In this document: piece after piece, positions 18,126 to 26,434 of the stretch
Layout: every line of letters starts with the position of its first letter
Numbering within the stretch: the stretch's first letter is position 1
NCBI RefSeq assembly: GCF_004761875.1
Contig: NZ_SJEY01000013.1
Span: 25,198-89,197, forward strand
Reading direction: 5' to 3'
Source of the DNA: Roseovarius aestuariivivens
GTDB taxonomy: Bacteria; Pseudomonadota; Alphaproteobacteria; Rhodobacterales; Rhodobacteraceae
Length of the DNA: 64,000 bases
Translations under genes and position numbers: made by a program
Notes under the pieces: model-generated
Told to the model about the DNA's origin: nothing
Seen by the model: the letters and a program-made list of their open reading frames with translations, nothing else
The model's database searches: none

Positions 18126-19259
18126 TTGCAAGTTTTTCGTTCATCCGCAATCGACACGGCGACCGTATCAGCTGTGCTTGCGCCGAACGCGTCCGAAATG
18201 CTGGCGCGGTTGACCAACGATATGGCGGTCGGTTTGCCAGTCGTATTGCAGGGCGCGCAGGGGGCCGTCCTTGTCGCATTGATCGAAACTTTGACGGAAA
18301 ATCGCCTCGCTGCTCTTATGGCCCTTGGACGCGCTGAACTTGTTCTGACCGAAGGCCGCGCGCGCGCCCTTGGAATAGAAGCCGAGGTTGCCGGGCAGAA
18401 AGTGTTGCGTGTCGACCTACCTGAAAGCTTCGGACTCGGACAACTGAAGGCGGCGGCGGGCCAAGGTGCTGACGCCGCCGCACAGCCCGAAGAAATGCGC
18501 CAGGCCGGCCCAGCGGCGCAGCTTCATGAAGCGGCCGTCGCCTTGGCGAAGTCGGCGGAAATGTTGCCCGCGTTGTTACTTGTACGCCCTGATCCACTAC
18601 AGGCAGAGGCTGGCGATCTGGGTTTGTCTGCGATGAAGGCCAAAGACGTGCTTGACTGTCTTGCGCACGAACGGAGGCTCTCAAACGTCAGTTCGGCGCC
18701 CCTGCCGATGGCAGTTTCCGATCTTGGGCAAGTGCACGTCTTTCGAACCGACAACCGGCGCGAAGAGCATTACGCCATAGAGTTTGGCACACCGGATCCG
18801 GCACAGCCGGTGACTGTGCGTCTGCATTCGGCGTGTTTTACCGGCGACGTGCTGGCCAGTCAAAAATGCGATTGCGGCCCTCAGCTTAACGGTGCGATGC
18901 GTGCAATGGCCCAAACCGGCGGTATACTTCTTTACCTCAATCAGGAAGGACGCGGCATTGGTCTCGCCAACAAGATGCGTGCCTACCGTCTTCAGGATGC
19001 GGGCCTAGACACGGTCGAGGCCAACCATTGGCTTGGCTTTGATGACGATGAGCGTGATTTTCGGCTGGGCGCGCGCATGCTGCACCGCTTGGGCATTCGG
19101 CGCGTACGATTAATGACGAACAATCCCGCAAAAATTGCGATCCTGTCGTCGCAAGGAATTGAGGTTGTGGAACGCGTGCCGTTGCACACGCCCCAGACGT
19201 CTTGCAATGCGCGCTACCTTGCGACGAAGGCCGCGAAATCTGGACATCTGATGCCATGA
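18126..19259 (+). CDS. ribA: GTP cyclohydrolase II with divergent N-terminal domain
   Basis: The C-terminal 180 residues are a full GTP cyclohydrolase II: HSACFTGDVLASQKCDCG supplies the three zinc cysteines, LYLNQEGRGIGLANK the GTP-binding loop, and RAYRLQDAG the active-site tyrosine; VRLMTNNPAKI completes the site. It converts GTP to a 2,5-diamino-6-ribosylamino-pyrimidinone phosphate. The first ~190 residues occupy the place of a RibB domain but lack recognisable DHBP synthase motifs and are alanine-rich. The start is uncertain: TTG at 18126 has GGAG seven bases before it; GTG at 18105 is an alternative. It could be the housekeeping riboflavin enzyme; coupling to the next genes suggests a dedicated pathway. 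Confidence 0.85.
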   Translation: MQVFRSSAIDTATVSAVLAPNASEMLARLTNDMAVGLPVVLQGAQGAVLVALIETLTENRLAALMALGRAELVLTEGRARALGIEAEVAGQKVLRVDLPESFGLGQLKAAAGQGADAAAQPEEMRQAGPAAQLHEAAVALAKSAEMLPALLLVRPDPLQAEAGDLGLSAMKAKDVLDCLAHERRLSNVSSAPLPMAVSDLGQVHVFRTDNRREEHYAIEFGTPDPAQPVTVRLHSACFTGDVLASQKCDCGPQLNGAMRAMAQTGGILLYLNQEGRGIGLANKMRAYRLQDAGLDTVEANHWLGFDDDERDFRLGARMLHRLGIRRVRLMTNNPAKIAILSSQGIEVVERVPLHTPQTSCNARYLATKAAKSGHLMP

Positions 19260-20209
19260 CGGCCGCCGCGCTTTGGTGCATAGGGCCAGAACAGGCCGAA
19301 ATCCGCGCGGGTCAGTTGGGCGAGGGGATCGAGGTCGAAACCCTCTTCAGCGCAATCAGTCGCGGGACCGAGCGTCTTGTTTTCGAAGGACGCGTGCCGA
19401 GAAGCGAAGTGGACAGGATGCGGGCACCCGCACAGGAAGGTGAATTCCCGTTTCCGGTAAAGTACGGCTATTGCACAGTCGGACGCGTGCGGCAGGGCCG
19501 ATTGGCTGGACAAAAGGTTTTCGCGCTGCACCCTCATCAGACCCGATATCGCATGCCGGAAGCGATGCTGTCTCCGATCCCGGATGCAGTGCCGGATGCT
19601 CGGGCGGTTTTGGCGGCAAACATGGAAACCGCCCTTAATATTCTATGGGACAGCGGCGCGTCTGCGGGCGACCGGATTACTGTTGTCGGGGCAGGGGTCG
19701 TCGGCGCGCTTGTGGCCTATCTCGCCGCAAGAATGCCAGGGGCGGAGGTCACACTGATAGATCGGCTGAACGGCCGGGCGCGCCTTGCCAAGGCTTTGGG
19801 ATGCAGTTTTGCTGTGCCCGATGAAGCCCCGCAAAACAGCGACGTCGTTATTCACGCCACGGCGACCGCCGCGGGACTTGCACTTGCGCTAGACTGCGCC
19901 GGGCAGGAGGCCACGGTCGTCGAGGCAAGCTGGTTCGGCAGCAGCGTGACCGAGGTTCCGCTAGGCGGCGCATTTCACAGTCGACGACTGAAGCTTCTCA
20001 GTTCTCAAGTCGGCCATTTGCCGCCGGACCGCACGTCGCGCTGGTCTTTCGGGAGACGCATGGCCAAAGCTCTGGAGCTTTTGCACGACCCGAGCCTGGA
20101 CGCGCTGATTTCAGGAGAGACGGCCTTTGATGATCTTCCGGCCCAATATGGCAGGATTCTGTCTGATCCAGATACGCTGTGTCATCGCATTCGATATTCA
20201 TCAAACTGA
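19256..20209 (+). CDS. MDR-superfamily (zinc-type alcohol dehydrogenase-like) oxidoreductase
   Basis: A 317-residue medium-chain dehydrogenase-like protein. A GroES-like N-terminal half (SRGTERLVFEGRVP, KYGYCTVGRV) is followed by a Rossmann domain with VVGAGVVGALVAYLAA and VTLIDRLNGRARLAKALG. The catalytic and structural zinc cysteines of classical alcohol dehydrogenases are absent, so it is probably a zinc-independent reductase or a degenerate member. The start is the ATG in an ATGA overlap with ribA. Translational coupling makes it part of the presumptive pteridine/flavin-like pathway; its likely role is reduction of a carbonyl on a side chain. Confidence 0.75.
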   Translation: MTAAALWCIGPEQAEIRAGQLGEGIEVETLFSAISRGTERLVFEGRVPRSEVDRMRAPAQEGEFPFPVKYGYCTVGRVRQGRLAGQKVFALHPHQTRYRMPEAMLSPIPDAVPDARAVLAANMETALNILWDSGASAGDRITVVGAGVVGALVAYLAARMPGAEVTLIDRLNGRARLAKALGCSFAVPDEAPQNSDVVIHATATAAGLALALDCAGQEATVVEASWFGSSVTEVPLGGAFHSRRLKLLSSQVGHLPPDRTSRWSFGRRMAKALELLHDPSLDALISGETAFDDLPAQYGRILSDPDTLCHRIRYSSN

Positions 20210-20218
20210 GGAAATCCC

Positions 20219-20614
20219 ATGTTCGCCGTAGAAGTCCGAGATCACATCATGATCAGCCATTCCTTTCCCGATCCGACGTTCGGACCGGCGCAGGGCATGC
20301 ACGGGGCGACCTTTACCGTTGATACGGCCTTTTACACTGAGGACATCGACGACCTGGGACTGGTGGTCGATATTGGCCTTGCGACCGAAGCCCTGTCCGA
20401 GGTCCTGGCGCCGTTGCGATACCAGAACCTCGACGAGGTGCCGGAATTTGCGGGGAAGTTCACGACGACGGAATTCCTGTGCAAGCATATTTTCGATGAA
20501 ATGGCCGGTCGCGTACGAAAAGACCGCCTGAAAGATGGCGGGCGGGTGAAGAAACTGCGCGTTCTTCTGCACGAAAGCCACGTTGCGCGGGCTTGGTTCG
20601 AAGGCGATATCTGA
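20219..20614 (+). CDS. 6-pyruvoyl/6-carboxy-tetrahydropterin synthase-fold protein with altered active site
   Basis: A 131-residue T-fold protein of the PTPS/QueD family. Alignment by eye with QueD places its first zinc histidine in MISHSF and the second in GMHG. The third, normally HGH, is replaced (HGATF), the catalytic cysteine position four residues before the HG is Ala, and the region of the catalytic DHH reads LRYQN. The pterin-binding glutamate (LLHESHVARAWFEG) is kept. So it may bind a pteridine-like ring while doing different chemistry or none. It sits nine bases after the dehydrogenase gene and one base before the methyltransferase gene. Confidence 0.78.
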   Translation: MFAVEVRDHIMISHSFPDPTFGPAQGMHGATFTVDTAFYTEDIDDLGLVVDIGLATEALSEVLAPLRYQNLDEVPEFAGKFTTTEFLCKHIFDEMAGRVRKDRLKDGGRVKKLRVLLHESHVARAWFEGDI

Positions 20615-20615
20615 G

Positions 20616-21404
20616 ATGAGCTTTTCCGCCGAGTGGCTTGCTCTTCGGGAGCCGGCCGATCATGCCGCGCGCGATCGGGGCCTGTTGCGCCGCGCGGTCG
20701 CGGCTGCCGGTCCCAAGCCGGTGGTTCTCGATCTGGGGTGTGGCACAGGATCTACCGTACGGGCGATGCGCGCGCAGTTGCCGTCCGAAACCAGGTGGCG
20801 GCTGGTCGACAATGACGCGGCCTTGACCGAATCCGCCGCCCAGGACGCGGGCGGGGAAACCGAGACCTTCGTGCTTGATATCTCCGACCTTGAAGTTCTG
20901 CCGCTTAGGGATGTAACGCTTGTGACGGCCTCGGCCCTTCTGGACCTGGTTCCGGAGGACTGGCTGCGCCAGCTTGCCCTGCGTCTGAAGGTTCCGTTCT
21001 ATGCCGCTCTGTCCTACGACGGAGAGATGTGCTGGACGCCCGAGATGGAAACGGATGCGGCGGTGACAGAAGCATTCAACGCGCATCAACGGAGCGAAAA
21101 GGGAATGGGTAGGGCCCTTGGTCCCGACGCGGCGAAAGCCGGTGCGGCTCTGCTTGAGGAGGCGGGGTTTTCCGTGGTGCAGGCGGAAAGCCCGTGGTGC
21201 CTTGGCCCGACCGAGACCGCATTGCAGCGAGAACTTGTCGACGGCATTACCGACTCGGCGCTGCAGATGGGATGTTCGTCTGCCGCCGCATGGGGCGAAG
21301 CCCGGCGCGATGCTGCGGCAACATCCAGCGCGAGGATTGGGCATCGGGATCTTCTGGCGCTGCCTCCCGGTATCGCAGGCGGGAACCTTCATGCGCCCGA
21401 TTGA
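20616..21404 (+). CDS. Class I SAM-dependent methyltransferase
   Basis: A 262-residue methyltransferase with motif I VVLDLGCGTGSTVRAM near residue 38, the acidic post-II residue in WRLVDNDAAL, motif DISDLEVLPLRDVTLVTAS and a hydrophobic post-motif segment LLDLVPEDWL. The substrate cannot be read from sequence. Context within a GTP cyclohydrolase II / PTPS-fold / RibD-reductase run suggests N- or C-methylation of a pyrimidine- or pteridine-type intermediate. The start at 20616 immediately follows the PTPS stop and its end overlaps the next gene by 14 bases. Confidence 0.82.
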   Translation: MSFSAEWLALREPADHAARDRGLLRRAVAAAGPKPVVLDLGCGTGSTVRAMRAQLPSETRWRLVDNDAALTESAAQDAGGETETFVLDISDLEVLPLRDVTLVTASALLDLVPEDWLRQLALRLKVPFYAALSYDGEMCWTPEMETDAAVTEAFNAHQRSEKGMGRALGPDAAKAGAALLEEAGFSVVQAESPWCLGPTETALQRELVDGITDSALQMGCSSAAAWGEARRDAAATSSARIGHRDLLALPPGIAGGNLHAPD

Positions 21405-22161
21405 CGTGAGCACGCGTGTCTGGACGCGGCTTTTGGATCTGCGTACCGAAGGCGGTTCCGAGGGCGCGCCGGAGTGGACCGAGGCCGAGAAGGCGGCATT
21501 TGATCTTTACGCGCCACTTGCAAGCCGCAATGGAGGGTACGTAACCGTTGCGCAGATAGGACAATCCCTCGATGGGCGGATTGCGACCGTCACCGGTGAT
21601 GCGCGCGATGTTTCGGGACCTGATGGTCTTGCTCACTTGCACCGCATGCGGGCGCTTGTGGACGCAGTGGTGATCGGTGTGCGGACTGCCTTGCACGACC
21701 TGCCACGAATGACCGTCAGACTTTGTGAGGGGCCAAACCCTGCCCGTGTTGTGATCGATCCCAAGGGCCGACTGCCGGATGATGCGCCCTTGTTGCAGTC
21801 ACAGGAGGTGCGTAGGATCGTTGTTCAAGCGGTCGACCGGCCACGACCGAACGGGGTCGAAGTCATCCGGCTTCCAGATCAAAACGGTGCGCTCTGCGCG
21901 CGGGCAATCCTTGCTGCTTTGCATGACGCAAATTTGCAGACAATCATGGTCGAAGGTGGCGGCATCACCATCGCAAATTTTCTCGATGCGGGGCTGTTGG
22001 AGCGTCTTCACGTCGCCATAGCACCGCTTCTGATTGGTGGCGGTCCGCAAAGTCTGACGCTGCCAAACCCGGTCAGGCGTTTGTCGGATGCGATGCGCCC
22101 GGACGCTCAGATTTACGGACTGGGATCCGATATCGTTTTCGATTGCGATTTGCGCGCATAG
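21391..22161 (+). CDS. RibD C-terminal-type (dihydrofolate reductase-fold) reductase
   Basis: A 256-residue protein with only the reductase half of RibD: AQIGQSLDGRIATVTGDARD, MRALVDAVVIGVRTALHDLPRMTVR, and TIMVEGGGITIANFLDAGLLERLHVAIAPLLIG. The RibD family NADPH-dependently reduces the ribosyl side chain of the pyrimidine made after GTP cyclohydrolase II; the deaminase domain is missing. About 50 N-terminal residues before the fold are extra. The ATG at 21391 overlaps the methyltransferase end. It fits a short pathway starting from the ribA product. Confidence 0.83.
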   Translation: MRPIDVSTRVWTRLLDLRTEGGSEGAPEWTEAEKAAFDLYAPLASRNGGYVTVAQIGQSLDGRIATVTGDARDVSGPDGLAHLHRMRALVDAVVIGVRTALHDLPRMTVRLCEGPNPARVVIDPKGRLPDDAPLLQSQEVRRIVVQAVDRPRPNGVEVIRLPDQNGALCARAILAALHDANLQTIMVEGGGITIANFLDAGLLERLHVAIAPLLIGGGPQSLTLPNPVRRLSDAMRPDAQIYGLGSDIVFDCDLRA

Positions 22162-22338
22162 CGCAGCGACGCAGGCAACCATTTTTTTCAAATCGGTTAG
22201 TTTTTGCATAAATTTCCGGTGTTTTGGCAGCTTTTTGCCGCCGCGCGTCCTCCATTGGGTCGCCCACGGAAACGTCACTGGATGTTTTGCGCCTTTGCAC
22301 CAAAACCACGCCATGGACAAGAACAAGGTGACCTTTCC

Positions 22339-24147
22339 ATGAACGATCTCGATCCTGCCGAGGCTCTCTTTACCGAGGTTTCTAGTGAAAAAACGCGCGA
22401 CTCTGCGTACTGGTGGCAATCTATGCCCGTGACCAGCCGTCGCCGGCTGATTGCAGGTCTGAACGCCGCAACCGTAATGCTGTTGCTTGCCGGAATGTGG
22501 AGCATCCTTGCCACCGAAGGCTTGGTGTTCGGGGAATACATCATGCTCGCGGCCTATGCGCTGACCTTGCCGTGGCTTTCGATCGGTTTGTGGAACAGCC
22601 TGATTGGTTTCGCGCTCGATCGCGTGTTCGGCGATAACGCGGCGCAGGTGGTGACACCGGCGCTGTCCAGGGTGACAGGCACAGAAATCATCACGCAGCG
22701 GACCGCTATCGTGATGGCGCTGCGCAACGAAGATCCGGAAGCGTCGATCGGGCGCTTGCGCAAATTACAGCGAGAGATTGCCCGTAGTCGCTGGCACAAC
22801 AAGTTCAGTTTTCATGTTCTGAGCGATTCCGACCTACCTGAGATCGCGGAGCAGGAAGCCAGGTTGGTCGGACGCTGGCAGGAGATGGCGCCAGAATGTG
22901 ACATCCACTACCGGCGTCGAACGGACAACTCCGGATACAAGGCCGGAAATATCGCGGAGTTCGTGCACCGATCTGTCGGGCGCTATACCTATTTTCTACC
23001 ACTCGATGCCGACAGCGAGATGGGCGCGGATACAGTTTTCCGTATGGTCCGGGTCATGCAGGCCAGCCCCGAGATCGGGATGCTGCAAAGCCTTGTCACC
23101 GGACTTCCTTCACGGACATTTTTCACACGCGCCTTTCAGTTCGGAATGCGTCACGGCATGCGGTCCTACACGCTTGGCGCGGCCTGGTGGCAGGCCGACT
23201 GCGGCCCGAACTGGGGGCACAATCTATTGATCCGCCTGCAGCCCTTTGCCGAGGCATGCATGCTGCCGGTACTTGAAGGACGGGGTCCGCTTTCGGGCCA
23301 CATTATGAGTCACGACCAGGTCGAGGCCGTTCTCATGCGTCGCGCCGGATTCGAGGTTCGCGTGATGGCTGAAGAATCGGAAAGCCGAGAGGAAAATCCG
23401 CCAAGCCTGATCGATTTCATTCGTCGTGAACTGCGCTGGATGAACGGCAACATGCAGTACCTTCGACTGCTCAACATGCCGGGGCTGAAACCGCTCAGCC
23501 GTGTGCAATTGCTTCTTGCCATCCAGATGTATGTGAGCGCGCCGGCATGGATGGTGTTTATTCTGGCCGGCGCTGCCATGGCGGGAAGCGACGTGCAGAT
23601 GGCGTCGGTGCCGATCTGGGTCGGGCTAAGTTTCTTTGCGCTGCTGATGACATTCACACTTATGCCGAAGCTGATGGGCTTGGCGCAGGTATTGTCGCGC
23701 CGCGACCGGGCTGAAGCCTATGGCGGGCGTGGCAGAGTCGCGCTGGGCGGTGCCGCGGAAATCCTGTTCTCCATGGTGACGTCGCCCATCGTCGCCTTTT
23801 CGCTGACCCTTTTCATGGCTGGGCTTTTTCTGGGCCGGCGCATCGGCTGGGACGCGCAACAACGCGACCGGCGTTGCCTAAGCTGGAGAGAAGCGGCGCG
23901 CGTCCTCTGGCCGCAAACCGCTGTAGGACTGGCGTTGTCGGCATGGCTTGGCGCTGTGGCACCGTGGGCTTTGTGGTTCGCCGCGCCAATCCTTTTTGCC
24001 CTGGTTTGCGCAATCCCGCTGGCCGTGGTGTCGACCTTGCCTGCGATCAGCCGGTGGTCAATTTCTCGGGGGCTTTTCGACATTCCAGAGGACCAGGTCG
24101 GAGAGCGAATACGACGCCGAATGCGTTTCGTGGCAAATCACATCTGA
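22339..24147 (+). CDS. opgH: Glucans biosynthesis glucosyltransferase, OpgH/MdoH-like
   Basis: A 602-residue inner-membrane GT2 processive glucosyltransferase. Two N-terminal membrane helices are followed by the catalytic domain (RNEDPEASIGRLR, FHVLSDSDLPEI, YFLPLDADSEMGADTVFRMV), an acceptor motif SHDQVEAVLMRRAG and the QxxRW-like RRELRWMNGNMQ. At least four C-terminal helices end it. The family makes the linear beta-glucan backbone of osmoregulated periplasmic glucans. The ATG at 22339 starts the conserved region; an upstream extension is ignored. No opgG is adjacent, which is unusual for a canonical OPG operon. A strong hairpin follows. Confidence 0.8.
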   Translation: MNDLDPAEALFTEVSSEKTRDSAYWWQSMPVTSRRRLIAGLNAATVMLLLAGMWSILATEGLVFGEYIMLAAYALTLPWLSIGLWNSLIGFALDRVFGDNAAQVVTPALSRVTGTEIITQRTAIVMALRNEDPEASIGRLRKLQREIARSRWHNKFSFHVLSDSDLPEIAEQEARLVGRWQEMAPECDIHYRRRTDNSGYKAGNIAEFVHRSVGRYTYFLPLDADSEMGADTVFRMVRVMQASPEIGMLQSLVTGLPSRTFFTRAFQFGMRHGMRSYTLGAAWWQADCGPNWGHNLLIRLQPFAEACMLPVLEGRGPLSGHIMSHDQVEAVLMRRAGFEVRVMAEESESREENPPSLIDFIRRELRWMNGNMQYLRLLNMPGLKPLSRVQLLLAIQMYVSAPAWMVFILAGAAMAGSDVQMASVPIWVGLSFFALLMTFTLMPKLMGLAQVLSRRDRAEAYGGRGRVALGGAAEILFSMVTSPIVAFSLTLFMAGLFLGRRIGWDAQQRDRRCLSWREAARVLWPQTAVGLALSAWLGAVAPWALWFAAPILFALVCAIPLAVVSTLPAISRWSISRGLFDIPEDQVGERIRRRMRFVANHI

Positions 24148-24152
24148 AGAAA

Positions 24153-24182
24153 AACGGCCTGCGGTCTCTTCCGCAGGCCGTT
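24153..24182 (-). terminator. Strong intrinsic terminator hairpin
   Basis: A perfect 12-bp inverted repeat (AACGGCCTGCGG, loop of six, CCGCAGGCCGTT) lies between the convergent opgH-like and yceI genes. Read on the minus strand, the stem is followed by TTTTTCTTC, a proper U-tract, so it terminates yceI. It may also stop rightward transcription, though its plus-strand flank lacks a T-run. Confidence 0.85.
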
Positions 24183-24209
24183 GCGCCTTCGCATACTCTG
24201 ATTTCCGGA

Positions 24210-24791
24210 TCAATCCATCTTCATCGCTTCCGTTTCGATTCTGATATCGACGGTGTCGCCGACAAGCCCGTTCTCAACCGCATACATCATGCCGAAATCG
24301 CTGCGCTGGATGCTGGCGTCGAGTGAAATGCCAAGCACGAAACGCTTGTGGCCGAAAGGATAAGCTTCAGCCTTGTTGAGCGTCACGTTTAGTGTCACGG
24401 GCTGTGTCGTGCCGAGAATAGTCAAGTCACCCTCGACGGTGCCAGTCGTGTCTGTTTCGGGCATGCCGCCCTCCGCCGTGAAGGTGATCATCGGATGGTT
24501 CGCGACGTCTAGAAAATCGCCATTACGGACATGTTCGTTGCGCGCATCGTGAAAGGTGTCGACGCTTTCCGCAGCGATACTGACCTCGACATTGCCGAGC
24601 TCTTTCGTTTCCATATCGTAGTCGAAGGTGCCATTCACGGAGCCGAAGATCCCTAAGGTCTTGGCATAACCAATGTGATCGACCGTGAAGAACACTGTCG
24701 TATGTGCCGGGTCAAGCTCGTAGCGGGCCATCTCGGCATGAGCGACGACGGGCAACAGGCTGAGCAGGGTGGAGGCAATTTGAATTCGCAT
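24210..24791 (-). CDS. YceI-family periplasmic lipocalin-like protein
   Basis: A 193-residue protein with a signal peptide (MRIQIASTLLSLLPVVAHA) and the YceI beta-barrel pattern: YELDPAHTTVFFTVDHIGY, GSVNGTFDYD, ANHPMITFTAEG, GDLTILGTTQPVTLNVTLN and FGMMYAVENGLVGDTVDI. YceI proteins bind polyisoprenoid or other amphiphilic lipids in the periplasm. The ATG at 24791 is taken because it starts the signal peptide. It is divergent from the phosphatase operon and ends at the hairpin described. Confidence 0.9.
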   Translation of the reverse strand: MRIQIASTLLSLLPVVAHAEMARYELDPAHTTVFFTVDHIGYAKTLGIFGSVNGTFDYDMETKELGNVEVSIAAESVDTFHDARNEHVRNGDFLDVANHPMITFTAEGGMPETDTTGTVEGDLTILGTTQPVTLNVTLNKAEAYPFGHKRFVLGISLDASIQRSDFGMMYAVENGLVGDTVDIRIETEAMKMD

Positions 24792-24808
24792 GGGGTCTCC
24801 TATCTCTG

Positions 24809-25627
24809 ATGAAGGGCGAGGCGAGAAAAAGTAATGAGCTGATGGTAGATCACGACCGTTCATCTGCAAATGACACCGCTGTGAACCAGAGAGCCGAGCT
24901 TCGCTGCGCGAGCTGGAACATACACCGTGGCAAAGGAACCGATGGGCGGGTCGACCCGGGTCGGATTCACGCGGCGATCGCCGGTGCCCTTTTAGCGGAC
25001 GGGCTCGATGTTCTGGCGCTGCAGGAGGCGGATGAGGAATGCCGCCCGCATGGCCGCATTCTGAAAGTCGACCGCATCGGCCGTGACACCGGCCTGCGCT
25101 ACCAGCACGAGCATGCGGTCATGCGTTGGGGGCCGCAAAGCGATGGGTTCCTGGGAACAATTCTGTTCCTGCATCCACGGTTTTCCGCGAGCCATCGGGA
25201 TGTGATCGACCTGCCCGGCCATTGCCATCGCGGGGCAGTGGTGATCGAGGCGCGGGACGGTCCGGCCTCGTTTCGCGTGGTGTCCGCGCATCTTTCGCTG
25301 AGCCAGCCACTGCGGATAATCCAGATGCGGATTGTCGGACAGTATCTGCGCCGCAGGCCGCCGATGCAGACAATTCTGCTGGGTGACTTCAACGAGTGGC
25401 GACCCTGGGGCGGCCTGATGTTCAACAGGCACCTTATCGGCCAGCGCTTTCACGGTCCGGCCCTACGCACTTTTCCGTCGCGCTATCCGCTCTTGCCTCT
25501 GGATCGGATCATGACCGACCGGGCCGGGGCGGTCTTGCAAGCGCGGGCGATCACGACCGAGGAGGTGCGACGAGCCTCGGATCATCTGCCGATCACCGGT
25601 ACAATCACACTCTCGCGAGAAGACTGA
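24809..25627 (+). CDS. Endonuclease/exonuclease/phosphatase-family protein
   Basis: A 272-residue EEP-fold enzyme with all motifs: ASWNIHRGKG, LALQEADEE, a central GAVVIEA strand, LLGDFNEWRPWG and the C-terminal SDHLPITG catalytic pair. These enzymes are metal-dependent phosphodiesterases acting on nucleic acids or phospholipids. No signal peptide is apparent. Being next to a CDP-alcohol transferase, a phospholipid-linked phosphodiester substrate is more likely than DNA. The start is uncertain (ATG at 24842 is also possible); the gene is divergent from yceI with a very short shared region. Confidence 0.85.
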   Translation: MKGEARKSNELMVDHDRSSANDTAVNQRAELRCASWNIHRGKGTDGRVDPGRIHAAIAGALLADGLDVLALQEADEECRPHGRILKVDRIGRDTGLRYQHEHAVMRWGPQSDGFLGTILFLHPRFSASHRDVIDLPGHCHRGAVVIEARDGPASFRVVSAHLSLSQPLRIIQMRIVGQYLRRRPPMQTILLGDFNEWRPWGGLMFNRHLIGQRFHGPALRTFPSRYPLLPLDRIMTDRAGAVLQARAITTEEVRRASDHLPITGTITLSRED

Positions 25628-25708
25628 ATCAACCAAGGTAAGGCTGGCAACACCTCTGGTCGGACACGTCGCCAAGGCTACGTAACCGTCATCAGTTAGG
25701 TTCGCGAG

Positions 25709-26434
25709 ATGGTCGACAGTTCTCATCAATCGCTCGGCAGGGCGTCCCGCATACGATCGCCGCAGACAGACTTTCTCTGCCTGTCGATGTTGTTGGCTGC
25801 GCTTCTGACGCTCACCGCTGCCCATATCCTTGCAACGCCGTTTTGGGCGCTTGGTGGCTTCGTCGTCGGGGCGGGGCTGGCGGGGTGGGGCTTGCGTCAA
25901 AGCTTTGAGCATGGGGTGCTTGGCTTTTGCAACGTCGTGACGCTGGTGCGAATGGCGCTGGCCGCTCTCTTGTTCGGGATGCTCTTCGAGACGGAAAGCG
26001 TGCCATCCTGGTTGGTGTTTTCAATTGCCGTCGCGGCCTTGGCGCTGGACGGCGTGGATGGGTTCCTTGCTAGGCGCTCTGGATTGACGTCCGATTTCGG
26101 CGCGCGGTTCGACATGGAGACCGATGCAATTCTCGGCGCTGTTCTTGCCACGTGGTTGCTCTTTTCCGGAGAGGTGGGTCCTGCGATCCTTGTCCTAGGC
26201 TACATGCGGTATGTTTTCATGCTGTTTAAGCTGGTCGTTCCGACGTTGCGCGCACCGCTTCCGCCCTCGCTGCGCCGCAAGACAATTTGCGTGGTGCAGA
26301 TCGGCGCGCTGATCTTCGTTACTGTGCCGGGCAACCCCGGGTTTTTGGACGGTCCGGTATCGTTGGTTGCCTCAGCTTTGCTGCTCTACTCGTTTTGCGT
26401 AGATGCGCTTTGGCTGCTTCGACGGGACGCATGA
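25709..26434 (+). CDS. CDP-alcohol phosphatidyltransferase
   Basis: A 241-residue polytopic membrane enzyme with a textbook CDP-alcohol motif: D114, D117, G118, A121, R122, G131, D135, D139 (DxxDGxxARx8GxxxDxxxD). It transfers a phosphatidyl or phosphoalcohol group from a CDP-alcohol to an acceptor hydroxyl. The sequence around the motif does not identify a PgsA, PssA or inositol-type enzyme. Its stop overlaps the start of the sulfatase-fold gene, so these genes form one operon. Confidence 0.88.
   Translation: MVDSSHQSLGRASRIRSPQTDFLCLSMLLAALLTLTAAHILATPFWALGGFVVGAGLAGWGLRQSFEHGVLGFCNVVTLVRMALAALLFGMLFETESVPSWLVFSIAVAALALDGVDGFLARRSGLTSDFGARFDMETDAILGAVLATWLLFSGEVGPAILVLGYMRYVFMLFKLVVPTLRAPLPPSLRRKTICVVQIGALIFVTVPGNPGFLDGPVSLVASALLLYSFCVDALWLLRRDA

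Noticed and set aside
22130..22200. Possible terminator after the RibD-type gene
   Set aside because: The TGCGC/GCGCA stem is short and the T-run is about 22 bases away from it.
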